A DNA stretch of 64,000 nucleotides, taken from Astragalus membranaceus. Its lineage: Eukaryota; Streptophyta; Magnoliopsida; Fabales; Fabaceae. The notes beneath the pieces are model-generated. The model was not told the origin of the DNA, ran no database searches, and saw only the letters and a list, made by a program, of their open reading frames with translations. The first letter of the stretch is position 1; each line of letters opens with the position of its first letter. The position numbers and the translations under genes were made by a program. The stretch is from assembly GCA_039519185.1 (NCBI GenBank), contig CM076854.1, positions 158,374,666 through 158,438,665 on the forward strand, written 5' to 3'. This document shows positions 10,641 through 20,672 of the stretch, one piece after another.

Positions 10641-12940
10641 TATGCATGCGTAATGCGAAAGAAGCAAAATTGTGTAAGCAAAAACAAGTGGAATGTTTGA
10701 TGAGAAACAAAACTTTTGTTGCTAGGAACAGAGAGATGAATATTTTGAATTGATAATTCCTTGTAAGAAATTTTTGATGGCTTTAACTCAAACTCTGGTA
10801 AGTTTGAGGCTGCCATTTTGAAAGTGCGGCTCGTGGCAATTTATTAGGGCCCCTTCTAGAGATCGAGATGTGTATTTGCAGACTTGTTCAAATGGGTTCT
10901 CATTTGGTTATGATGATCGATGATGGCTAAGCTTTCAAGTCTACGATGTTAGCTTGGAGGAATTGTCAAAAATACGTCATTAACGTGTGTTTCTCTCTTT
11001 GAAGCATTTCGTTTAACAAATATGAAAAACAGTGTGAATGCAAATGAGTGTGTCAGTCGACTCAGGGTTGTGACGCGCGAGTGGAGTGAAGAATGGGTTT
11101 ATTTGAGCAAACATATGAGATATGAGCTTGCCCCAAAGTAGGAAATGTTTAACTGTCCCAATTTTGACTTCAAATAGTGGGGCGTGAAACAGTCTGCCTT
11201 TGTCTAGGGAGGACAATGACAACTAAGGGTATAGACTGATTGAGGGATTGGGAAATATGCTGGTATTGGGGTGACAAGTGGCTAGGAATGAATGGAATGG
11301 GAGGCGAAAGGATAATTTTGGCCTGAGGGATATGATGCCCCAGTCTACAAGAGGACGGGCTTGCCCCAATCCATGAAAGATGAAGACTGCCCCATCTCGA
11401 GTGAGATTGAGGCAGGGTGCAAAGTCAGAATAATGGTTTGGAAATTGGTCTGGAACGGCTGTATGGGTGTAGTATACGAACGAGATGAAAGGTGAGGGTA
11501 TTTAGGGGGGAGTTGAAAAGTTTGACCGGGTTCGAGAGGAATGACGGGTGAGGGTAGTGCCCCACTTTGAGGTGGTAAGTCAAGTAACTGCCTTAGTAGG
11601 GATTTGTAGTTTTCTTTTGGGAAGATTCCACAGACTACGACAGCCAAGAGTCTTTGACTTGATGAGATTTCACGTTATTGATGATCACTAAAATCGCTAT
11701 CTCTTGTAAGAATTTTGGGCGTGCAAGCCTCTTTGAGTTTTTTCTTTTTTTCCTTTTTTTGTAATAATCTTCCTTTTTTTTTAGTAAATAAGTTATTCTG
11801 ATTATTTTGTCCTAGAAGATAAGCTTTGAGAAAAGTGGAAGCAACCAATCATTGATCAGAATAGACCTTAGGATTGTATTTATGGCCAATGGTTGGTGAT
11901 GGAGGAAATGATTACTTTGCCCATAGGAGTGTTTGGGGGATTGGTTGAGACAAATGGTCTTTTGTGCTTCCGGGTGGCGTGAACCTGTTTAGGGTTGTAA
12001 CGCGGCCAAGGGTTTATAGAGGGTAGGATATTTAGGCCAAAGGAAGTGTTTGAGAGTCGATTTCAGGCAATGATCATTTTATGTGCTTGACGGTGTGAAG
12101 TATCAGCTCGCAATTTCTATTGCTTTCACTTTCAGGATTTTTCAATCCTTTTTTTGAATTTTACTTTCTCTTCTTCTTTTTTTTTGCGATTTTTTTTGAG
12201 CTGAGCGAGCTGATAAATGCGGTACACCATCGTTAAATATGGGATTGATCATTGTTTAGGGTGATGGAAGGAATTCTTTGGCTCAAAAATGAGTATAAAG
12301 GCTGATTCATTTTTGGATGTGGGGGGAGTGGCCAAACTTCACTTCAAATCATGGTTGCATAGGACAAAACCTCATTTTAACATATTTGCTTTTCTTTATT
12401 TTTCCTTCTTTTTTTTATATATGCCCTAATTTTTGCTTGGGTTGCTCTTATGAGTTTTCAACCTAACGGGCTCTTCTTTTTTGGATTTCTTTTTTTTGTT
12501 TTGTTTTTTTTTTTAACTCAAAGGACTTGCACGAGCGTTTGGAATGTCAGCAGGAAATCTTAGTAATCATCACTCTGCCCCAGTATGGAGCTTTCAAACT
12601 ATTACTAGTGAAATTTCATCACTAGGGGGATTGCGCCTTTTATGGATGGTTGGATCTGGTTTTTGGAAATGGCGGAAAGATGGGGGTAGTATAACTGACT
12701 CAAACAAGGGTAAACACACATGTCATGTTAGTTTATTTTGCAAATGCTTCATGGAGAGTTAACACTGGTTAAGATAGAACAATTTTAATTGCCAAAACCA
12801 CACAAGTTAACAAAATAGACATTTAAGCTTCTTATCACGGGTGTGAGATATATGTTGGCTAATGCTTTTGGTGAGGCATGCAGAGGCTAAGGGTCAAGCC
12901 TATGGGAGGAAGGGTTTGAAATGATGCGGTCAATATTGTA
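10640..12940. other. Ogre-like element interior, no gene recognised
   Basis: Contains phrases common in Ogre leader regions, such as repeated TTGCCCCA/TGCCCCAGT (about 11130-11600, 12575). No gag or pol motif appears in any frame. The longest minus-strand ORF (11345-11647, 100 codons) matches nothing I know. Confidence 0.45.
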
Positions 12941-15360
12941 GTGACCATGATGATGAACGAGTTATTGGTGAATTGAATTAAAGGGTTAAGTGGGTGGATG
13001 GTTTTCATGAATGTGGTAGGTATGAGTAGGACGTATATGGGATGAAGAGTGAAGAAACTTGATGTTGGTGAATCAAGTTAAGGTATGACAACATTTTTCA
13101 AGGAAGAGGAATCAATTCAAATATATTTTTAAGAATGCATCGTTTCTCATCAAACGGTGTTTCCACAACGAGAAAATTCATGAGTTTTTTTTTAGGTATA
13201 ATGCATGGACATATGAGTGTTACTGTACATGGACAACAATGCATATGAATGAAATACGTAATAATACCTTAGACAAGTGTATGATTTTTTATGTTTTTGC
13301 GTTTCAACTAAAATAAGATGCTAACCAGAAAAAGCTATTGGATGATGAATGATGCAATAATGAAGCAATTTCTGATTTTTATTTTGATGCATGTAAGAAT
13401 ATGAGATGCATGTAAGAGGAATAAAAACCTTTACTTTTGTTTTTATGATGCATGGGAGTGATGCCTTTGAGATGAATGTGTGAGGAATAAATAACCCTTT
13501 TTTTTTTATGCATGAAGGAGATTAATGTATTTGAGATGCACAAGAATGAAGGACTTTTGTTTTTGTTCCTTTATGATGCATGGAGAGGAGTGATGAAATA
13601 ATAAATGAATGTAATTTTTTATAATATCAATGTGATATTTATCATTTCTGGTGTATGGATATGCAAGATGACGCACCTTGGCAGGATGAACAAATAAAAG
13701 CATGACATTTTTGTTATTTTCTAAACGATAAGATGCATGGTAGGGGAATGACAGTGAGATGTTTATGAAAAAATCATTTTAGTATGAATGCATGGCGATT
13801 TTTTTATTTATATGATTTTGGATAAAGTAATAATGCATGAACATATGGACGTTTGTTGTAAATAAACAACAATGAAGATGAATGAAATGCGTGATGACAA
13901 CTTAAACAAGTATATCATTGATTTTTTTTTGTGGGTATGCAAGATGGACAAATGATGCAAATGATATTTCTGTTATTTAAAGATGATGAGATGCATGAAA
14001 TGACAATGAGATACGTATGAAGAGAATGATCTTATTTTGTTATGAATGCACGATGATTTTTCCTTTCTAGAAAAATGTAATGCACATGATGATGGATATG
14101 TATGATGAAAACGCAAGTGCGTGCAATGCATGAAGGGAATGATTTCTTGGAAAGATTAGCTATTCTAAACGATTTTTTTTTTTACTTTTTGGAGACGATG
14201 TACCATGTAGGTGAGGCAGATCGTCGTTTATTGCTAACTGAAATATATTTTTGGTGATGAATGATGCAAGAATGATGATATGACCCCTCTTTTTTAGAAA
14301 ATAATGCATGCATGGAGGAATGATGCATTTGAACTAGGATTACACCATGAATGAAATGATGTATGAATGATGTGATGCCTACACTATTTGATGATGATTT
14401 TTGTGAATGATTATGAATGAGTGGCGGCGAATACTAAATGCGATGCTAATGTTGTATGAACAGAATTTTTGTGCTTATATTTTTTTCTAGGAACCAAATG
14501 TGATGCATGAATGATAATGTACGAAATCCTTGAAGAAATGATCGCTTGAGAAGACCATCTATTCTAAATGATTTTGTGTTTACTGTTAGACGCGATGCAA
14601 CATGTAGATAATGCAAAATGCTAGCTAAAACATATTTCTTATGATGATATGCAAGAGTAATGATACTTATTTTTATTCGTAAATGATGCATGCAGGGGGG
14701 AATGACGTATTTGATGATAATGATGTCGTAAAAGATGTGATGCTTACACTACGTGATGATGATTTTTGTGAATGATTATGAAGGAATGGTAGTGCGAGCT
14801 AAAAATTATTTTTGTGCGAGGAAATAGAATGCATGACACTCGCAGTGATTTTTTAATGCATGGGAAGAAAAGAATGTATGAGTGTTGGCGAACCATCTTG
14901 CTTGACATGATTTTAACAGATGCATGAGTGTTGGCGAACCAACTTGCTTTTTTTTTTTACCCTGATTTTTTTTAGAATATGAATGAATGAGTGTGCATGA
15001 GATGCGAATGTATGGTTTTATTAATCTCGTCGGGGAATTGTGAGCTTTTTATTAAAGTATGATCCAGGTGGTCTGACTTTCAAATGCTTGTTCTCTTTAA
15101 AAAAGTTTTATAATTCCCCGACGGTCATTGAAATGCATGCAAAATGATATGTTTGAACATTTTTGATATGCGAAAGAATATAAAAAATGCATGAGACATG
15201 TTTCTAGAAAAAAAACTAGAAAATAATTAGAATTAGATGCACGAATGATGCAGTAATAAAAGAATAATGTCATGCCTTTTTGTTTTTTTTTTTTAGAAAA
15301 TAATGCCTTTGAGCAACATGATGCATGAATGCATTGTTATTGGGTACAATGACATGACTA
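12940..15360. repeat. ATGATGCATGAATG-rich degenerate repeat field
   Basis: About 2.4 kb in which ATGATGCATG, GATGCATGAATG and GTGATGATTTTTGTGAATGATTATGA variants recur dozens of times with poly-T spacers. A longer unit is duplicated: 'CACTATTTGATGATGATTTT' near 14382 recurs as 'CACTACGTGATGATGATTTT' near 14748. 'GAGTGTTGGCGAACCA.CTTGCTT' occurs twice (about 14880 and 14928). No coding frame. Confidence 0.6.
15028..15123. other. Inverted repeat able to form a 12-bp stem hairpin
   Basis: CGTCGGGGAATT (15028-15039) is exactly complementary to AATTCCCCGACG (15112-15123), with weaker A/T pairing extending inward. The GC-rich stem stands out from its AT-rich setting. Function unknown; it could be a structured part of the retroelement RNA. 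Confidence 0.65.
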
Positions 15361-15408
15361 CATAATAATAATTCTTTATTGTAAGGGAAAAGACAATATT
15401 AAATAAAA

Positions 15409-15724
15409 GGCTAAAGTGCTCCCGGGGTCCCTTATCTTTATTTAAAGTAACGATTTGGTCCTTTATCTTTTTTTTGTCCCAAATCAGTCCTTTATGTTTT
15501 AAATTTTTGACACATAAACCCTTTTCTGTCCCAAATCAGTCCTTTATGTTTCAAATTTTTAACACATAAATCTTTTTTTTTGACACATAAATCAGCACTG
15601 TTAACGGAAAAGGATTTATGTGTTAAAAATTTGAAAGATAAAGGACTTATTTGGGCCAAAAAAAACATAAAGGACTAATTCGTTACTTTAAATAAAGATA
15701 AGGGACCCCGGAAGCACTTTAGCC
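15409..15724. mobile_element. Foldback MITE, Mutator-like (9-bp TSD)
   Basis: 316 bp. The left end GGCTAAAGTGCTCCCGGGGT is mirrored by a right end whose complement starts GGCTAAAGTGCTTCCGGGGT. Arms pair over most of the length (about 130 bp each). The 9-bp duplication TAAATAAAA is exact on both sides (15400-15408, 15725-15733). It codes for nothing and lies within the Ogre-like element close to its 5' LTR. Confidence 0.92.
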
Positions 15725-16289
15725 TAAATAAAATAAAGAAGATGCTCCCCAGTGTCCTAAATGAGCCATGTCTAAATTGGTATTTTCAACATGATCTAGG
15801 GTCACTTTAGTGATCATCCTTTCGGGTGGCTCTAATCATTTCCTCACAAAGGTCTCCAGAGCTAAATCCCCTTCATGATATGATCCACAACGATAGCGAG
15901 CTACCTGGTGTGGGATTCCTTGAAAGAGCGTACTCTGGCTGAGATTTTCATGAGAGTCAGACAGATAAAATCCAGAATGACTGTCACTAATAATCTCCAC
16001 TCGTCCTAGGTTATTTTCAGACCCGGGTATAAGGCCCCACTCAAAAGTGTGTGCAAAGATGTACGTGATGTGTGTGATAGGAGCAAGACATAAGGTTATT
16101 TAAACAGTAAGATAGACGAAATATATGCCATATTCACAAAATAAAACATGATCATCTAACCTAAGGTTGATGCAGAATAATAATATTTACAACGAATAAA
16201 ATAAATAACTATTTATGTGAAAGGGAAACAAACATAGAAAAAGTTAAAGTTTAGCACAACTAACCATGTCAGGCTTGACTCTCGAAAAT

Positions 16290-16308
16290 GTCCCCAGTGA
16301 AATCGCCA
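16290..16308 (-). promoter_or_regulatory. Primer-binding site of Ogre-like element
   Basis: On the minus strand TGGCGATTTCACTGGGGAC follows the LTR end (GCTACA) after the two bases GC. It starts TGG as tRNA-primed sites do, and resembles the sites seen in Ogre elements. The exact tRNA was not assigned. Confidence 0.7.
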
Positions 16309-16310
16309 GC

Positions 16311-18565
16311 TGTAGCGACCGAAAAATCCGGTGGATCGCTCGAGTTCAATGAAGTCGCCATCAATGTTTAATTATTAGAGAAAACATTGAAAAAACCCTT
16401 TGAAAATGAAAATGGTCTTGGAAACCAGATTTTGGGTTCGGGAGTCGATTATGCGTGGGGAAGGTATTAGCACCACACAGCATCCTTTTTAAAAGGTTAC
16501 CTCTGATTAGTTGCGCAAAACATATTAACTTTGAAAAATATTTATTTCCCTTTTGTTATGAAATGAATTGAAAAAGACTTAATGAAAACAATTGCTTTTG
16601 TACTTTTGTTGAGAACTACGGAAGAAAATGTTTAGAAAAGACTAAAAAATGGTTTTTTATTAATGCAATTGACAGAGGTCGGCCGCCCTCCGCTCCTACG
16701 TATCTCCTGGTAGAGAATCAAATCACACGTAGTTCTTGGATAGAAAAATATGTTTTTGTTTATAGAGGTTTTAAGGTTCGTGAGCCGTACAGCTCATTCG
16801 CCTTAAAATGCAATTTAATCTGACTTTACAGTCGACGTAATCCTCTATTCTTGACAAAAAGAAGTTTATTTATATTATAGGAAAATATAGATTTGTGGAA
16901 AATATTTGTTTTGTAGCAAAATATAAAAGGAAGGGAAAATGGGCGTTTTTGTAAAAGAGGGGTGCATAAAGCAGTAGAGGGTTGTATTGTTGAAATTGGG
17001 AGGTGTGAAAAGATAAATCCCCATTTCCTCTTTTTTAGACTGATCAGCGACTGGGCCAATAGGATGCAAACCTTCGACTGGGCTTTAAAACTGGGGCGCT
17101 GTAGTAATCAAACAATAGGGGTGCGAATAGTGATCTGAGATTCTAATTTGATTTGTTTTTAAAAATAAATGGGAATAAAGAAGTATAAAAGGAAACACAC
17201 ACAATTAGGGAACCCTAATTTCTACCATCATGGAGCCGCAACAGCAGGTTTGGAAAATAGATGGAGTGAGTTTTTTTTTTTTTTTTGAAGAGAGAGAAAA
17301 GGATAAAAGATGGAGAGCAAAAATGGTGATGTAAAGGGGGAAGATGAAGGTGATGTCCATTTTTTCTTTACTTTTTCTATTTCATTTTTTTGTGATGGTG
17401 GTGGTGAGATGGGGAGGCTTTGTGGTGGTGGTTTGTGGTGGTTTGTGGTGGTTGGCGAATAGAGAGAGGGTGTTGGTGTTTGTGGTGGTTTGCGAAGAGA
17501 GAGAAGACAGTGGTGGGTGGTGGCGGCTGTTTGGGAGGTGGTAGCCGTGTGGGTGGTTGTTTGCGGTGGTTTGCGACGGCGGCGGCGGTGACTCGCGGTG
17601 GAGCGAGGTGAAAACAGTGGTTATGGAGGAGGTTGAAAATTATGGTGGGTTTTCATGTGTTTCTTCTCTCTTTTGTTTTTGATTTACTGAGTGTATTTTT
17701 TGTGTGGTGTGGAGATGAAAATGGGTGTTTGGGTTGGTGAGAGAGAGAGAGAGAATGGCGGTGGTGGTGGGGTGGAGCACCGCCGTGGGAGGGCGGTGCC
17801 CATAGTGGTGTGATTCCTCTTTTTTTTGTCAAAAGTTGCGGCTGTTACTGAGAAACTTATTAGCAAAGCAAGAATGCAACTTGGATGTTTGGATGTGAAA
17901 GAGGACGAGTTTGCAGAGTGAGTTTGCAGAGTATGGGCAGAGAAGCATGGGCGCAGGAGAGGCGTGGGAGACAGAGGCTTGGACCGGAGCAGTGAGGGGG
18001 TGGCGTGTAACAGTGAGGAGAAATGTACACTGCTGAAAGCAATCAGCAAGCAGTGGCGTGGAGTAGTGGGGTTGCTTGTAAGTCTATGTTTAACTTTGGC
18101 TAAAAGGGGAGAAGTCAATACAAGCAAGCTAATGACACTTTATTATTTATTTTTCTTATTTAATTAATTCTGATTCTAATCTTGTATTAATTTTATTTAT
18201 GTATATGGATGTAACAATAAAGACAGCTCTATTTATGGTTTTCTCTATTATCTATTTATTTTGTCTAAACATGTTTACTAAAAGCTGACTTGGTAAAAAA
18301 AACTGATTATAAAAAAAAAAGCATTTATTCACAATCTGATTTTTATTGGATTTTTATAACAAAATTGACAACAACGACGATAAACATACGTACACGATGA
18401 GACGCGAACGCGTGTCCGCAACAGGGACAAAAATGTGTACATTATTAACAAAAGCACACGCGCACCAATGAGAAGAAACACGCCTATACGCGACTGGGAA
18501 CGACACACAATATTTTAGATTTCCTAGTAAACTTTAAATTAGCCGGACAAAATTAGCGTATGACA
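16311..18565 (-). repeat. LTR of Ogre-like element (5' LTR in element orientation)
   Basis: Direct repeat of 6447-8701, same length (2255 bp). In transcription orientation this is the promoter-bearing LTR. Begins TGTAGCGACC and ends GCGTATGACA on the plus strand. Confidence 0.95.
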
Positions 18566-18570
18566 TCACT

Positions 18571-19534
18571 CAATTTTTAATTTTTGCGTCTTAGGCTAAG
18601 AGATACCTGTTAGAGTTAACTACCTCAATATTTAAGTTGCGTGCTTGTGTTCCTTTTGATGAATGCGCGTACATCAAATGTGGAGACCGAGTCTTGACGA
18701 GGAGTTTGACTCCGAGTTGTCATGTGTTTTGTATTTCATGAATTTGTGCTTTATGTCAATTATTGTAAAATTGGCTTAAGTTACAAGCTCCAATCACACG
18801 CAACATCGAGAATGTTTTGGTGGTAATGACATTTGATTAAACATTTTTCATGTTTGGATGTTTATGAAAGTGAAACATTATTTTCTCTAGGGCTCTGCCC
18901 CCGTTTTCTACCAAAAAATAATAAAATGTTTATGGATAGACCTGTGATGTCCTTAATTTATGTGTTGAATGTTTTTAAAAATTCTCAAAAATATTGTCCG
19001 CAAACCAAATATTTTTACCAAAAGATTGAGTATGTCCTTCCATCAAATGTACACAAATTTCAAACACGGGGTTAAGAGTGTCACATAGAACTGGAGGTTG
19101 GGAGAGGTTATGGGGAAGGAAATGGTGGCATGGGGGTTTTGGGGGGGGGGGGGGGTGTAGTTTTGGGGATATAAGTAATTTAGACATCTTAGGTAGAGAA
19201 AGATGGTGGGAAAATGTATTAAGTGCTATGTGTTTTCGATTTATCTTTGTTGGCCTGAAGCTCTTACTCAATGCCTTTGAAATTGGGTATTTTTTATAGA
19301 GTATTGCTATACATAGCGAACAAACCGTTAACGAATTTTCCACGAACTGACGTGGATCTCATTTTTTAAAAAACAAAAGATAAGTTGCCGCATCCATACT
19401 TTCAACTCACTAAACCTTTAAGCTAAACGTATAACAGAGACCCACTGTTAACTTTTTCATAAGCAATTTTTCCTATGCTTTTCATTAGTTATGTCGCGTG
19501 ATAAAAACATAGCAAAAAACTTCACTTAGAGGAG
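18571..19534. other. 3' flank of the LINE and intergenic sequence
   Basis: The first part is the LINE sequence displaced by the Ogre-like insertion; after removing the insertion it joins 6446. I could not fix the LINE 3' end or its poly-A tail. The block contains a 15-base G run (19141-19155) with neighbouring GGGG tracts. No gene was recognised; ORFs of 73-122 codons in it look accidental. Confidence 0.45.
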
Positions 19535-20260
19535 TGTTTGCTGGTGTTTTTAGCAAACAATCACTGGTTTTATTAGAAATGTTTGTGAGATTAAACCAGA
19601 AATCTCTAAAGCAATTGCCTTTAAACACCACAGTTTGTCAACAAATATATTTTAAAAAGGGAGACAATTCACCATGAAAATGCAAATCAAAGAAAAAGAA
19701 GTAGTTAAATGGAACGCAGAAATATAAAATGACTTGTATTGAAAGCAATAAATTGCATTAAATGTAAAGAGAAAGGTGCACAAATTCACATACGTTGTAC
19801 AATAATTCTTTTACTCTGTTTTCGCTGTGACTTGGAAGTTAGAGTTTCAGAACTGTGTGTTTGGTATAATAATTTGGCACCCTTGATTTCTACGTAGAAA
19901 CCCCTATTTATACAGAAAATAATGACTGAAATGTAAACTGCTATGGACACGTGGCCACGTCTCATTAACCAGTGATGAACTTCGTGCCACGTTCGATGCC
20001 ACAACTGCCTACGTTGTATTAACCGTAGTCTTGAAATTCGACATAACTGTTTGCCAATAACTGCTTGACGAAGTCCTGAATATACTGTCCTGTCGAAAAC
20101 TCTTCCTTATCGAATTGGTGAAGACTTCTTCTGTCGAAAACATGCTGAGATGACTTAAATGCCACTTTTCTTTTCCAAAGGCATTATGAATGATCTTTAA
20201 TGAAAAGTCAAACCCTATTAACTAACCACTCAAAAGCCTTGTCAAAATTCTAGGTTAACA
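19535..20260 (-). repeat. LTR of Tat element (3' LTR in element orientation)
   Basis: 726 bp. Differs from 31276-32001 at four positions: one T/A near 19715, one T/C near 20108, A/G near 20244 and G/A near 20253. No indels. Carries TATTTATA (19905-19912, a TATA box on the minus strand) and the G-box CACGTG (19948-19953). Confidence 0.97.
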
Positions 20261-20263
20261 AAT

Positions 20264-20275
20264 TGCCCCCCAAAA
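20264..20275 (-). promoter_or_regulatory. Polypurine tract of Tat element
   Basis: On the minus strand TTTTTGGGGGGCA lies just before AATT and the LTR start TGTTAACC, in the position of the plus-strand primer. Confidence 0.65.
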
Positions 20276-20507
20276 ATATCTTTTTCGACAACACAAGTGT
20301 TAAGGAAGAAAAAGAATATTTTTGAAAATTTCGAAACGTCACCTCCAACAACTTTGCATTAAATGGTGATAGGGAACAATAATCATAACCCTACGCAGAT
20401 AAAGCGAACCGTTTTATTGGGCCACGTCATTTGGTTGGTGGACCACGTCCTTTCAGAATCTCAAACGTGCGAAACGTCGTAACTGTGTAACCGTTGCACT
20501 TCTAACG

Positions 20508-20515
20508 TATAAATA
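20508..20515 (+). promoter_or_regulatory. TATA box of the antisense plant-mobile-domain gene
   Basis: TATAAATA lies about 165 bp before the ATG at 20673 and about 250 bp inside the LTR boundary. It is followed by a CT/TTC-rich leader (TTCATCTTCTTCAATCTCATG) typical of plant transcription starts. The spacing fits a start near 20540. Confidence 0.6.
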
Positions 20516-20672
20516 CGTTTCACTTCATCTTCTTCAATCTCATGCTCCCTTTGAACCTTAAACTCTGAAAATTTCTCAGTTAACCTTGCCTTTTCACGAA
20601 AGCTTCAAACTTTTTCATCGTTTCGACATCTCTACTAAGAATCCAACCCTCTTTGTTCGTTATTTACAACAG

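Larger units (their letters stand above)
6447..18565 (-). mobile_element. Ogre/Tat-like LTR retrotransposon, non-autonomous (large retrotransposon derivative)
   Basis: Two 2255-bp direct repeats bound a 7609-bp interior, and the 5-bp duplication TCACT flanks the whole (6442-6446, 18566-18570). The minus strand is the coding orientation. In that direction the LTR runs from TGTCATACGC to GGTCGCTACA. It is followed after 2 bp by a primer-binding-like TGGCGATTTCACTGGGGAC. A purine tract AAAGAGGGGCAGC lies just before the 3' LTR. These signals fit the Ogre/Tat lineage of Ty3/gypsy. No gag, protease, reverse transcriptase or integrase motif was found on either strand, so it must be moved by a partner element. 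The interior holds several tandem repeats and one foldback MITE. Confidence 0.9.

Noticed and set aside
10231..10816. Minus-strand ORFs of 64-130 codons
   Set aside because: Same repeat-derived His/Ile-rich text as the preceding block.
19078..19343. ORFs across the G run (73 and 122 codons)
   Set aside because: Poly-Gly or poly-Pro frames created by the homopolymer; no supporting motif.
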